DNA of 64,000 nucleotides from an uncultured Bacteriovoracaceae bacterium (GTDB taxonomy: Bacteria > Bdellovibrionota > Bacteriovoracia > Bacteriovoracales > Bacteriovoracaceae), in contig CALHBF010000005.1 in NCBI GenBank assembly GCA_937931205.1, positions 124,001 to 188,000 of the forward strand, written 5' to 3'. A program made the position numbers and the translations under genes. The number at the start of each line of letters is the position of its first letter. Positions within the stretch are counted from its first letter, which is position 1. Of this stretch, positions 46,101 to 55,494 are shown one piece after another. The notes under the pieces were generated by a model. That model was not told where the DNA came from, ran no database searches, and saw only the letters and a program-made list of their open reading frames with translations.

Positions 46101-47063
46101 ATGAAATTAATCTTTATATTCATCCTGTGCATGGGAAGTCTTATGAGACCTCTCTATGCATGGGAATATCAAATTGATGAAGAGACGCTGCTGAAACCAT
46201 CGGTTTTTGATACCTACCAGCTTGCCCAACATTTTGAAGGTCATGGTCTCTATTCGCTTTCTGATTTAAATCTCAGTAAAGCAGGTTTTCCTTTTGATAA
46301 GGCGCTGGTGAGCTTTGATATGAAAGAAGCCGTTTTGATCAAAGCAGGGCTCAAGTTCCCCGAAGAAAAAGAGGGTGAGGTCATCTTTGATCAAAAACTT
46401 AATCTCAATGTTCTTCATATTACTTTTAAGGGAACCCCATACCTTATTCTGGGTATTGATTTTGAAGTAGATGAGTTTAGAAAACTAGTCTCTCCTTGGG
46501 CAAAAAGAAAAACTTCATTTATTGATTATATTTTACCGTCTGCTTATGCCGAATCTTGTGAAATACCCGGTATGGGTAATCGAAATTTACATTCTACAGC
46601 AGCGTCGATTGGAAACGATACTATTCTCAAAAAAATTGGTGAATGTGGTTTAAATGCAGTCTATGGAGCAGGAGAGCAGGTAAAAGGGACTCTCGATTTT
46701 TTCAAGAAATTGATCACTTCTCCTCGACAACTGTGGCAAGAAACGAAAGAGAGTTTTGTTGAATTAAAGAAATTTGTTCAAAACATTAATACTGAACTTC
46801 AAGAGATCTTTACGAATTTAGGATCAATGTCTCTTCCTGATAAATTAGAAATGGCCTGTCAGATGAGTGGTCATATTTTTGCGATGGTTGCTCAATCAGT
46901 GATTGCAGGACCGGCGTCATTGGCCCGATCCTTACCTCTGGTTATCAAAAAATTAAAAGCTGTTTCAGGCAAAGTTGCAGAGGCGATGGCCCTCAAAAAG
47001 AAAGGTCTCAAACTTCCTGATAGTAACAAAATCGTTAAAGAGGTATTAGACTGTGAAAAATAA
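46101..47063 (+). CDS. Secreted hypothetical protein upstream of a RelE-fold protein
   Basis: The 320-residue product from the ATG at 46101 has a signal peptide (MKLIFIFILCMGSLMRPLYA). The middle is beta rich. The last about 150 residues are helical, with a hydrophobic stretch (IFAMVAQSVIAGPASLARSL) that could insert in a membrane or pack as a helical bundle. Three cysteines lie near residues 150-195. The next gene starts with GTG inside its last codons (11-bp overlap), so the two are made together. No family recognised; may help export or control its partner. Confidence 0.68.
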   Translation: MKLIFIFILCMGSLMRPLYAWEYQIDEETLLKPSVFDTYQLAQHFEGHGLYSLSDLNLSKAGFPFDKALVSFDMKEAVLIKAGLKFPEEKEGEVIFDQKLNLNVLHITFKGTPYLILGIDFEVDEFRKLVSPWAKRKTSFIDYILPSAYAESCEIPGMGNRNLHSTAASIGNDTILKKIGECGLNAVYGAGEQVKGTLDFFKKLITSPRQLWQETKESFVELKKFVQNINTELQEIFTNLGSMSLPDKLEMACQMSGHIFAMVAQSVIAGPASLARSLPLVIKKLKAVSGKVAEAMALKKKGLKLPDSNKIVKEVLDCEK

Positions 47064-47586
47064 GTTATTACTTCTTCTCTTATTTTTTAGTGTAAGCAGT
47101 TTTGCGAGTTCTTGTCTTTTATCCAATGCTCTGAAGGATAAGGATTTAAATTCTGATCCAAAGTTTTGGGAAGAATATTCTAAATTAGTCTCGACTGGTA
47201 AATCCTCTGATGAAGCGATTAAGACTATTCGGGCCAGGCTTCAAAATCCTGCTCCCAAAGCTCCAACAGTTGCTCCATCGCTACAGACTGCCTCAGTAAG
47301 CTCTCCACGCCGATTCTCTTTTAATAAAAGGGCGGAGCAAGAGATGAGTAAACTTCCAAAGAATTTGCAAAAAAAAGTTGATGAGTTTTTAGATATTGCC
47401 CTTAATCCAAGAGGATTTGCACAGATTAGAGATAATCCAGGACGTTGGCATTGGGAGAAGTTGAAGCAGTTCGGACCTGACGCTCAAAGTGTGAGATTGA
47501 ATGGTGGTTATCGCATTCTCTTCGATTTGAAAGGTGATCAAATCGTTATTCGTGAGATTAACAAAGGTCATATTCACGGCTCTTAA
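47053..47586 (+). CDS. Exported protein with C-terminal RelE/ParE-fold domain
   Basis: This 177-residue protein has a GTG start, a signal peptide (MKNKLLLLLLFFSVSSFASS), a helical segment (about 33-65) and a Pro/Ala linker. Residues 86-175 resemble RelE-superfamily toxins: FNKRAEQEMSKLPKNLQKKV, then LKQFGPDAQSVRLNGGYRIL and DQIVIREINKGHIH. RelE-like domains are usually cytoplasmic mRNA or gyrase toxins with an antitoxin gene next door; here the domain follows a Sec signal and no such antitoxin is adjacent. The start overlaps the upstream secreted-protein gene. It could be an exported toxin or a re-used RNA-binding fold. Confidence 0.75.
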   Translation: MKNKLLLLLLFFSVSSFASSCLLSNALKDKDLNSDPKFWEEYSKLVSTGKSSDEAIKTIRARLQNPAPKAPTVAPSLQTASVSSPRRFSFNKRAEQEMSKLPKNLQKKVDEFLDIALNPRGFAQIRDNPGRWHWEKLKQFGPDAQSVRLNGGYRILFDLKGDQIVIREINKGHIHGS

Positions 47587-47738
47587 TATTCTTCAGTCTG
47601 TCTTAAGTTTACCCTGATTTAGTGGATCACATTTGCCAAGTATTTAGGGCAATAATTCGCATATAAGCCCCTGATTTTTTAGAAAAATTACCAAGAAATT
47701 CCAATGTATGTTCTACTATCCTTACTACAGGAGAGTTT

Positions 47739-49079
47739 ATGAAGAATGTATTGCAGGAGAATGGATCTGCGACGATTGTTGCACTTCTAGTGGCAACGGT
47801 ACTTGGTGGAGGGATTGTCGCATATATGCAATCCATGAAGACGATTCAGTCGGGAGTTAAAACTCTTAGTAACGTTGAAGAGTCGAACTTAGCTTCAGAT
47901 AAATTAAAAACTTTGGCCAACTATCTTATCAGTACCAATATGGTGATTTGTAAGCAGGGCCCTTTTATGAATGAAAGCGAGGGCTATAAGTGTAAGTGGA
48001 GCGGTAAGCAGCTAATTGATGGCTCTCTTACTGATGTCCCTCAAAGTAAGCTTGGCTTGGATGGAGAGAGTTACGATAAGGATGGCTTTCTTACTTTCAA
48101 TGTAAATACTTCCAAACTAAAAAGTAAGGGGAAAGCTGAGGCAGCAACTCCAATCAAAGGAACAATTTCTTTTAAACTTTATGATGCTCAATCAGATAAA
48201 CTCAATTTAAGTGGCAAACTAGGTAAGATTGCCCTGTCTAATTTGATGTCGGATAACGATCGTGCCTTTGTTCTGATAAAAGTAGAGGCGATGTTTAAAG
48301 AAGGAATCGGAAAAGATTCAAGAAATAAAACATTAACAGAGTTTTTTTCTACCAGAAGACCTACTGCGGTTCCCAAGCTTGATATTGATCCCATTAATTG
48401 CGTTCTCTCATGCGAAGTTTCAGTGAGTCGAAATGAACATCCAGGATGTCTAGGAGATCAAAATTTTAATAATGCTAAAGAAACGAAAGTAAATGCTGTT
48501 TTGAAAAATCTCGGACCAGGTGTCCTTTATGGATTAAAACTTGAAAAAGAAATTGTTGTTAACAGCAAAGTTTTTGAAAATATGGTGCCGCCTAAACTTG
48601 ATCCAATCGAAGTGATGCAAGGTAAGGATTATTTACTTCCTGGAGAGTCAGTGGAATGGAATGACACTGTTCCTTGTTTTGACCGTCGAGATGAAGTGAG
48701 AAGAGTGGTTAGTTATGATCAGACTGGAAGAATGTTAGGTGTTTCTTGTTTTAAGAAAAATTCAAATGCTGCCATTGTTTGCCCTGATGATAGTGGTGAA
48801 CAGCGCTCTGTGAATGCAGGAACGATTAGTTATAAAGTAGATGTGTCCCCATATAAACATAGTCAGTATCAGACTCTTGCGGCTGAAATCAACAGCAAAT
48901 TCTCTGATGGTAGTATCCCATTCAACTGGAGCGTTCCAGATGCCTACAAAAGCACTTCTCGCTCAACGATGGAGCCTGCACGGACGCTGACTAAGCTTTC
49001 TGTGAGCGGAGACATTAACAGTAAAGAAGTTAATGAAATGAATACTGAAGTTCAAGTTATTCAAGTCAGTCCGAACTAA
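47739..49079 (+). CDS. Large pilin-like protein without Glu5 (plus-strand cluster, gene 1)
   Basis: The 446-residue protein has a prepilin-like N-terminus: a 9-residue leader ending in G, then SATIVALLVATVLGGGIVAY, a type IV pilin helix. Position 5 after the cleavage site is V, not the usual Glu. After the helix comes a large soluble region with several cysteines, mostly beta (e.g. EVSVSRNEHPGCLGDQNF). A CAGGAGAG SD lies 5 bp upstream. Pilin-like proteins of this size are unusual and recall GspK-type tip subunits. Next gene follows after 27 bp. Confidence 0.72.
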   Translation: MKNVLQENGSATIVALLVATVLGGGIVAYMQSMKTIQSGVKTLSNVEESNLASDKLKTLANYLISTNMVICKQGPFMNESEGYKCKWSGKQLIDGSLTDVPQSKLGLDGESYDKDGFLTFNVNTSKLKSKGKAEAATPIKGTISFKLYDAQSDKLNLSGKLGKIALSNLMSDNDRAFVLIKVEAMFKEGIGKDSRNKTLTEFFSTRRPTAVPKLDIDPINCVLSCEVSVSRNEHPGCLGDQNFNNAKETKVNAVLKNLGPGVLYGLKLEKEIVVNSKVFENMVPPKLDPIEVMQGKDYLLPGESVEWNDTVPCFDRRDEVRRVVSYDQTGRMLGVSCFKKNSNAAIVCPDDSGEQRSVNAGTISYKVDVSPYKHSQYQTLAAEINSKFSDGSIPFNWSVPDAYKSTSRSTMEPARTLTKLSVSGDINSKEVNEMNTEVQVIQVSPN

Positions 49080-49106
49080 TGAGTTGTTTTACAAAGGTAA
49101 GGCATT

Positions 49107-52022
49107 ATGAAAAGTAGTACGTTTAGTTGTTTAAAAAATGAGAGTGGACTGAGCCTTATTTCAGTTCTTGGGATTGTTGCCGTCTTGGGTGGAGCTACTT
49201 TTGCGGTGATGAAATTGAGTTCAATGTCTGTTAAGGGCATTGATACAAGTTCAAGGAAAATGGAAGCCATTTCTCTGACTTCGACGGTGAAGGCCAGATT
49301 GAAATCACTTTTCTTAGATACAAAAGCATCGAATGGTTCTTTAGTTGGTGGAGTGTGTAGTTTGGTAGGAGTTGATAACTCTGATACCCAAATTGGAAAT
49401 GCCTGGATTCGACTCCCTAATTCGCAAACATCTCCACTCTTTTCAGATGCTGAATGGAATAGAGCATTTTCAGGTCTTACACCTGTAACCAATGATCCTC
49501 GCTGCTCTTTGACTTCAAAATATGGAAGATGCTATCAGCTATCTTCTCAGATGAGTTCTTCTCTTGGCATATCTGAAATGGTTCTAAAAAAACTAGAACC
49601 TTTATTTGAAATCAATATCAAACCATTATTTACCAATCCTGCAACTGATGAAGTGTTTACCGATATCAATCCAGATGGAAATAAAAAGTACGATGTTAAG
49701 GCCATTGGATTTGAGTATAAGATTCGAGCAAGTTATAAATCTTCTGCAGAAGAGCACAGTGCTGCTCTTGGAAGAAACTTTATTCAAGGTGTAATTTGGG
49801 CAGGAGATGCAGGGGCTTGTCATGTAAGTAATAAAAAACTTTCTCTTACGGCCAATACTCTTGGAGTTTCTGATAACTCGATTATCTTAAACCAGGCCGG
49901 ATTTACATCTGATTCCGTAAGTAGAAGTACATCTACGCCGCTCAATATTGTTCTTCAGCACACTCAAGTCCGTTCAGGTATTGTTGGGAAAAATAAAGAT
50001 TCTAACTATCTCGTTTCGGTAGTAGAGCCGGTACCTAATAAACCTTATGATGGCCCTGCACATTCTTCTTGTAACGAGAATCGTTTTCGTTGTCCTCAGC
50101 TTGATTCCAATGGAAGAAATTATCGTTTTATGCGTCAGATGCTAAAGGCTTCTTATCAAATTCCTAACCAGCTGACTCAAGTTGGTAACTATGCTCAAAT
50201 TGCTCCCAAAACAAGTTTTAAAAACAGTGCAACAGGCAGAAGCATCGATGGTTATGCAGAGTCTTATACTATTGGTAATGATGTCTACACTAAGGGGAAT
50301 GACGGCTGGTACTATGCTGGCAAAAAGCCGCTAAGAATTGGTGGAGTAGAAACACTTATAGCCGGTATTGCTGATTTCTCTGGTGGACAATCGGCCAATA
50401 AAGTTTGTCGTGAAATTTGTGTCAGAGATTCTAATTATAATACTGATTCAAGAAATAATTATCAGTCGATTTTCTCTTATAAGGTTCAAACAAATTCTAA
50501 AGATCCCAAAATAAAAGATACTTTTGAAGCACAGTCGGAAGCTGTTGCTTGTACATCATGCTGGATGAAAAACTGTGATATTTATGGCCTTCGTGTGTGG
50601 GGGGCAATGCATCTTCAGCCGACTGAGCCTTTGGATGCAGGTGTTCCGGAATGTGTTGTTCATGAGGACCACGCTAGTAATTTTTATGAAACACAAAATT
50701 TCAATATGGGAGCGGCCAATGCATCAAAATGTATTGCTGCTCGATTGAATACATCAAGTGAGGGGATTTCTTTATCGGCCCATGCCTGTGCTGAAACGAA
50801 GCCTGTCCTTTGTTTTGCTTTTGGCCGACACATGCTAGGTAAGAGTCTAACGCTAAATAATTCTAGTACTGCTTCTAAGAATTTTGCAGATGCCAGAGAG
50901 CTATGTTTTGAGCAGAGTTGGGAAAGTATTAAAAAGAAACCTCTTAAAAAACTTTTTGATCAGCAGAATAATCTCAATGAAGCTGCTAGTGAGTTTTTAG
51001 GAATTGGTCAACTACCTAAAGATAAGGTAGTGGCAGACGCTGATCTTGAAGGCCGAGTTGATATTTTTAACTTTATCACTCAAGGGATGTTCTTGGCCCC
51101 TGTCGGAAAAAACCAGGAGAGTGTTTTAAGAGAAAATGCTTTAAAGCATGGTGAAGTTAATCAAATAATGAATACTCCGAGCTGGATTAATTTAAGAACA
51201 GACAACTTAGGATTTGTTTACGCTCCGGCCCCTATCATTCCACAAGGAGCATTGAATCCTGCTAATCAATGGGGTGTTTATTACAATGGATCAGGAACAG
51301 TAGAGGTTCAAAAAGTTTCGAATTCTCTTAATCTCAGTACAGAAAACGCTGTTGGACCGAAGGTCGCTTTACTTTTTCACGGCCCGCGCTTCAAAGGAAT
51401 TCATTTTGTAAAAAACTCAAAGCCATTTCAAAATGGATCAGGAACTCTGAGAGTTCTTTGTCGCAGAACAGATTTTCCACATAATGCTTTCATTGCTTCA
51501 GAAAGAGTCTCTGACTTTAGTTCGGCTGAAAATAGCTGTAAAAAAGATCGTGGTCTTTTCCTTCCTCCGCTTACTTCAACAGGATGGGTTCAAGCGCTTC
51601 ATCTAGTAGCTGCAAATCATGAAATGCATTCGTTCCCAAGAATTTGGAATCCTCAAGGACTTGATCCTGTTTGGGTTAACTTAGTGGAAGGAAATGGAAT
51701 TGATATTGGGACAGTACTTGAAGGATCATTATCTCGATTTACAAATGCCAAAGGCCAATTTATTGCAGAAACCTTTTCTTCTACGGAAGAGAACGGTAAG
51801 AAGCCTCAGTCTGATCAAGAAAAAGCAAACCACATGAGAGCGTGTTTGAACCAGACTCGCGGAGCTGTGGAGTTTAATTATGAATGTGGTGGGGGATCTC
51901 GTCAGTTGACTCGTGAAGAGGTTATTGCCATCTCTTCACCTGATAATATGTACCTACGTTTTATGCTGAAGACAGCCTTTGCTAAGTACAATAGATCTGA
52001 GAATGTTCAGCTCTATGAATAA
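49107..52022 (+). CDS. Oversized pilin-like protein with C-type-lectin-like regions (plus-strand cluster, gene 2)
   Basis: This 971-residue protein begins with a leader ending NESG, then LSLISVLGIVAVLGG, a pilin helix with Ser at position 5. The extracellular part is cysteine rich. Two regions look like C-type-lectin folds: one with FADARELCFEQSWESI, PSWINLR, WGVYYNG and RVLCRR (about 590-800), and a second starting FSSAENSCKKDRGLFLPPL. Such a protein could be the adhesive tip of a pilus-like fibre. It overlaps the third gene by 8 bp. Domain calls are by eye and uncertain. Confidence 0.7.
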   Translation: MKSSTFSCLKNESGLSLISVLGIVAVLGGATFAVMKLSSMSVKGIDTSSRKMEAISLTSTVKARLKSLFLDTKASNGSLVGGVCSLVGVDNSDTQIGNAWIRLPNSQTSPLFSDAEWNRAFSGLTPVTNDPRCSLTSKYGRCYQLSSQMSSSLGISEMVLKKLEPLFEINIKPLFTNPATDEVFTDINPDGNKKYDVKAIGFEYKIRASYKSSAEEHSAALGRNFIQGVIWAGDAGACHVSNKKLSLTANTLGVSDNSIILNQAGFTSDSVSRSTSTPLNIVLQHTQVRSGIVGKNKDSNYLVSVVEPVPNKPYDGPAHSSCNENRFRCPQLDSNGRNYRFMRQMLKASYQIPNQLTQVGNYAQIAPKTSFKNSATGRSIDGYAESYTIGNDVYTKGNDGWYYAGKKPLRIGGVETLIAGIADFSGGQSANKVCREICVRDSNYNTDSRNNYQSIFSYKVQTNSKDPKIKDTFEAQSEAVACTSCWMKNCDIYGLRVWGAMHLQPTEPLDAGVPECVVHEDHASNFYETQNFNMGAANASKCIAARLNTSSEGISLSAHACAETKPVLCFAFGRHMLGKSLTLNNSSTASKNFADARELCFEQSWESIKKKPLKKLFDQQNNLNEAASEFLGIGQLPKDKVVADADLEGRVDIFNFITQGMFLAPVGKNQESVLRENALKHGEVNQIMNTPSWINLRTDNLGFVYAPAPIIPQGALNPANQWGVYYNGSGTVEVQKVSNSLNLSTENAVGPKVALLFHGPRFKGIHFVKNSKPFQNGSGTLRVLCRRTDFPHNAFIASERVSDFSSAENSCKKDRGLFLPPLTSTGWVQALHLVAANHEMHSFPRIWNPQGLDPVWVNLVEGNGIDIGTVLEGSLSRFTNAKGQFIAETFSSTEENGKKPQSDQEKANHMRACLNQTRGAVEFNYECGGGSRQLTREEVIAISSPDNMYLRFMLKTAFAKYNRSENVQLYE

Positions 52023-52851
52023 TCAGAAAGGACTAACACTAATCGAAATAACAATAGCAGGTGCCCTTTTAGGAGGGCTTCTGCTTATTGCGGCTGAACT
52101 TATCAAGAGGGTGAAGAGTGGTACAAAAACTCTTCAGAATAAAGAAGTTCAAATGAACATGCAGGCCACAAGAGTACAGCTCCTCAGGAATGAGCTTAAA
52201 GGGCTCAAGAGCAATGAATTAGATCACAATTTGCTTTATAAATTAAACTCAAGCAATAAGTCCTATTCTAGATCCTCTTCTTCGGTAAGTGATGGGCAAT
52301 TAATGACTTATCAAGGAGGAAGTGGTTTAGGGACAAGTTTTATTTATCGCAAACGATTCCATAATAGATTTCTTGATTTTATTTCGGTTTGTATTCCGAC
52401 CAATCAGGCGTTAAGTACTAATATCAAATTTGAAGATCTTCAAAAAAATAAGCTCTGGACTTTTATCCGAGAAGATAACAGAGGTTACCAGGTTTATTGC
52501 TGTCCTCGTAATCAGCCGATGTGTGAGGATAAATTAGCTGGCCAGAAGAACTTAGTCGCACAGGTTTATCAACATGATCCAAAGGATGGCAGTGTTACTC
52601 CTGTTCTTAAAAAGGGTGAACTCTCTTCAGTAACCTCCATTGGTTTTTTTATTTTTGCAGACAGTAATGCCCCAGTTATTCATGGCCGTTTTTTTACTTT
52701 CTTTAATGATTGCCTAAGCCGAAAGGTCATTACTGGTAAAATTTTTGATTCTTGCACCGATCGAGATTTTTTAGTTGTGAATCAAGTAAGTGAAGAATTT
52801 TCTTTTGAAGTAGAAAATATAAACGAGTTAGGTAATACCATCGGTCTTTAA
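52015..52851 (+). CDS. Pseudopilin with canonical prepilin signal (plus-strand cluster, gene 3)
   Basis: The 278-residue protein has the short leader MNNQKG, then LTLIEITIAGALLGG with Glu at position 5, a canonical prepilin cleaved by PilD-type peptidase. The C-terminal domain has several cysteines. The ATG at 52015 overlaps the previous stop; an in-frame ATG at 52003 gives a slightly longer leader. It ends at a large hairpin shared with the opposite cluster. Confidence 0.8.
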   Translation: MNNQKGLTLIEITIAGALLGGLLLIAAELIKRVKSGTKTLQNKEVQMNMQATRVQLLRNELKGLKSNELDHNLLYKLNSSNKSYSRSSSSVSDGQLMTYQGGSGLGTSFIYRKRFHNRFLDFISVCIPTNQALSTNIKFEDLQKNKLWTFIREDNRGYQVYCCPRNQPMCEDKLAGQKNLVAQVYQHDPKDGSVTPVLKKGELSSVTSIGFFIFADSNAPVIHGRFFTFFNDCLSRKVITGKIFDSCTDRDFLVVNQVSEEFSFEVENINELGNTIGL

Positions 52852-52852
52852 T

Positions 52853-52914
52853 AAAAAAGCCTCGCTATGATCTGTACCCCAAATCTGGGACAGATTAATA
52901 TGCGAGGCTTTTTT
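52853..52914. terminator. Two-tier hairpin, bidirectional terminator
   Basis: Outer arms AAAAAAGCCTCGC (52853-52865) and GCGAGGCTTTTTT (52902-52914) pair over 13 bp. Inside is a second hairpin with arms ATCTGT (52870-52875) and ACAGAT (52890-52895), extended by CCC/GGG past a bulged A. It lies between two convergent gene ends and gives T tracts on both strands. Confidence 0.8.
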
Positions 52915-52925
52915 ATTAGTGCGTA

Positions 52926-54410
52926 TTAGTCGATAGGTGCAAGCCATACATCAAACACTTCGCCTCGTTTCATTCCATCTTTAGAGTTGAATTTAAAGCT
53001 ACTTTTTTCTCTGGCCAGGGCCCTGCCAGCAAAGTTGGATGGGTTTCTCGTATTATACTTAAGTGAAATTTCAGTTACATTCATTTGAGAGAGACTATAA
53101 ATTTCTTTATCTTCAGCAATCCCATTACCATTCTTATCATTCCAAAGTTTAAGCTCCTTGAAGACTGGATCTTTTTTATCAATGATATTGTCTTTATTCT
53201 TATCATGAACAGCTAAGGCCTCAAATCCGTTGCCGAATTCCTTATTCTGACCAAAAAGCTGTTGAGAAGAAGTAATTTTACTGTCCTTCTTAGGAAGGTG
53301 GGCGAGGAAGAATCCTGAATGAGAGGCTTCAGGCCAGTGAACTCTTGTGCCTGGTTCTACTCCGTAGAGATTAAATAAAGAGATACCTGTAAACTGTGGA
53401 ATTTGGTTATCAAAGAAGAACATGAGCGGAGAGTAATAACCTCCACAGAATCCTTCCATCCCAGGAAACTTCACTTGAGCTGTGAAACTTTTATATCCAG
53501 TTGCCTCATCAAAAGATTCAATCTCTCTTTGAGTTGCCAGATTTCGAGGAGCATTATTAGAAGGCTGCGAATAGCTGATGCGGTGATTGGGAGGTGTCGT
53601 AATAACGAGTTTCCCGTGTTTCACAGAATTATTACCAGCGATAGCATTGACCGCCGTTTTCAGCTTGATCTTAATATTGTTACTGAAGGCAGTAATCTCA
53701 TACTCGCTTGGACTTAGAGGAGCTCCATCTTTTGATACTTTAACTTCACTAGAATAGTCGGGAAGACTATTCGGGAAAAAGCAGCTGACACTATCCTTTT
53801 TAAGTACCCCTTCCTTACTGTTAGTAGTGAATTTATAGAAACATGACAAGTTCCCATCAACTCCATCTTCAACTTGGCCTTTGATGACAGCAGGTAAAGG
53901 GGCTCCTGCATATTTGTTAAAGTCGGCCCCTAAGTAAGGGTTGTTCTGAGGATTTGTGCTTTCAAGCCATCGCGATAACATGTAAGTAAAGTCTTTGCGG
54001 GCCCATGGAACATAACATGAAATTTCTTTGTATCCAGGCTCATTGACGTTTTGTCCTGGAACCAAAGTACAGTCAACGGAAACACCTTTAGAAGCAAAGG
54101 TCAGTTTCGCAGGAAACTCGACTGTTAAATTATCAGACTTATTACTCTTAGGATCGGTAAGTGCAATGTTCATGGAAACATTCTCAGAAGGGCTTAACTG
54201 ATTTTCAATTGCATAAGCTCGGAGGTTTGTTCCAAAGCAATAAGGCTTGAGGTTAATTTCAAAGTTACAGGCACCTCCCGCACAAGCATTCTTTCTATTT
54301 TGTCCTACGGGCGGAACTGATGAGCTGCCGGAGCCAAAAGGAGCCACCGTATATTGTGCCCATGATTGGGTGGTAAGTATTATACCAAAGGTGATAAGAA
54401 TAGTTTTCAC
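52926..54410 (-). CDS. Secreted protein with EF-hand-like calcium loops (minus-strand cluster, gene 4)
   Basis: The 494-residue protein has a signal peptide (cleavage after SWA, about residue 18). Near the C-terminus (about residues 400-440) two calcium-loop segments, DKNKDNIIDKKDP and DKNGNGIAEDKEI, are followed by SLSQMNVTEISLKY, a pattern common in large calcium-binding surface proteins. The N-terminal part has cysteines (CAGGACNF) and beta-rich repeats. It overlaps the PilW-like gene by ATGA, so it is made with the pseudopilins. Possibly a secreted partner of the pilus tip, as PilY1 is (inference). Confidence 0.75.
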   Translation of the reverse strand: MKTILITFGIILTTQSWAQYTVAPFGSGSSSVPPVGQNRKNACAGGACNFEINLKPYCFGTNLRAYAIENQLSPSENVSMNIALTDPKSNKSDNLTVEFPAKLTFASKGVSVDCTLVPGQNVNEPGYKEISCYVPWARKDFTYMLSRWLESTNPQNNPYLGADFNKYAGAPLPAVIKGQVEDGVDGNLSCFYKFTTNSKEGVLKKDSVSCFFPNSLPDYSSEVKVSKDGAPLSPSEYEITAFSNNIKIKLKTAVNAIAGNNSVKHGKLVITTPPNHRISYSQPSNNAPRNLATQREIESFDEATGYKSFTAQVKFPGMEGFCGGYYSPLMFFFDNQIPQFTGISLFNLYGVEPGTRVHWPEASHSGFFLAHLPKKDSKITSSQQLFGQNKEFGNGFEALAVHDKNKDNIIDKKDPVFKELKLWNDKNGNGIAEDKEIYSLSQMNVTEISLKYNTRNPSNFAGRALAREKSSFKFNSKDGMKRGEVFDVWLAPID

Positions 54411-55492
54411 TGACGTACCTCTTTGTTAAGTTTCTGATTCTTGCGATACATATTGAATTTATATTCAATAACCGGGTTCGAAACATTGACCCTACTAAAT
54501 ATAATGGCCTTAATTCCTGACATGATTTTAATTGGGTTGCCGAAGGTGATTTGATTTCCTTGGAGTTGTCCTACCGTTCTGACTAAATGGGTGTCAGAAT
54601 TGGCACGCTCAAGATGATACTTAACAAGCTCAACATTATATAAACTTGTTCGATCATCACTTCCTGGCACATATGGAAGTTTTTCATAAAAGTTTTTTGA
54701 GCTGCTGAGGTTCGTGCTTATGTTAGTGGCACAGCCACCATTCTTATTTGGTCGACATACATTAAAGTTTTTAATGAAAAGATTAGGAGCTTCTAGGACT
54801 TTAATATCTTGCAGATCAATCGAAGGACGTGGCTCGACAACACCTATAAAACGATAAGGCCTTTTAACAGAGAAATCACACATGCCGGAAACGGCACATT
54901 CAATCTGACAGCTAGTTGAATTGTTTAATTTGCTGGAAAGACCACAGTCATAGAATTCTGTTTCTGAGCTGAGAACCATTAATCGATTGGCTTCCCAAAT
55001 AGTCAGTGGGAATTTCTCTCGAGAGATTGAGTAGGCATCAGAATCATACTTCCAGTTAATTCCTGAATACATTGTCCCATTGAAAACTGAGCGAGGGTGA
55101 ACCGCTAGTTTTTGGACTTCGTTAAGATTTGTTTTCTTCGTAACAAAATAGATTGCTTTGGAAGTGTCTTTGTCTTCGGGTAACTGTAGAGTCAATTCTC
55201 TTGCACACTTATCATGACGACAATACTGATTTTTAGCGAGTGTAAAAAAAGAAAATCCACTGTCGTCTGTCACATTAACAAAATTAAAGCTTAGGTCAGA
55301 TGTGGATAGATCTTTTTGGATAATTGATGAAGCCCCAAGACGGGCAATAGAGTCCATAATTTCATCAGTGGATTTGTTTGTCTGTTTTTTTGAATATTCG
55401 TAGAGTGAATAAGCAGCAAATCCCACTAGCCCGAAGAGGGCCACTGATACCATAACTTCTAAGAGAGAGAATCCCTGCTCTTTACGAATCAT
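54407..55492 (-). CDS. PilW-like pseudopilin (minus-strand cluster, gene 3)
   Basis: This 361-residue protein has leader MIRKEQG, then FSLLEVMVSVALFGLVGF: Glu at position 5 and a standard pilin helix. The long C-terminal domain resembles PilW-type minor pilins in size and has several cysteines (e.g. CQIECAVSGMCDF). AGGAT SD 7-8 nt upstream. Follows the small pseudopilin by 2 bp and overlaps the next gene by ATGA. Confidence 0.82.
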   Translation of the reverse strand: MIRKEQGFSLLEVMVSVALFGLVGFAAYSLYEYSKKQTNKSTDEIMDSIARLGASSIIQKDLSTSDLSFNFVNVTDDSGFSFFTLAKNQYCRHDKCARELTLQLPEDKDTSKAIYFVTKKTNLNEVQKLAVHPRSVFNGTMYSGINWKYDSDAYSISREKFPLTIWEANRLMVLSSETEFYDCGLSSKLNNSTSCQIECAVSGMCDFSVKRPYRFIGVVEPRPSIDLQDIKVLEAPNLFIKNFNVCRPNKNGGCATNISTNLSSSKNFYEKLPYVPGSDDRTSLYNVELVKYHLERANSDTHLVRTVGQLQGNQITFGNPIKIMSGIKAIIFSRVNVSNPVIEYKFNMYRKNQKLNKEVRQ

Positions 55493-55494
55493 TA

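Noticed and set aside
45413-47586. HigA-HigB-type toxin-antitoxin pairing of the XRE gene with the RelE-fold protein
   Set aside because: The two are 1.4 kb apart with gloA and a secreted-protein gene between, and the RelE-fold protein carries a signal peptide, so they do not form a classical module.
49076-49492. A 138-codon minus-strand open frame opposite the pilin-like gene
   Set aside because: It lies wholly within the 971-residue pilin-like gene, has no signal, domain or SD, and the plus-strand frame has a prepilin signal.
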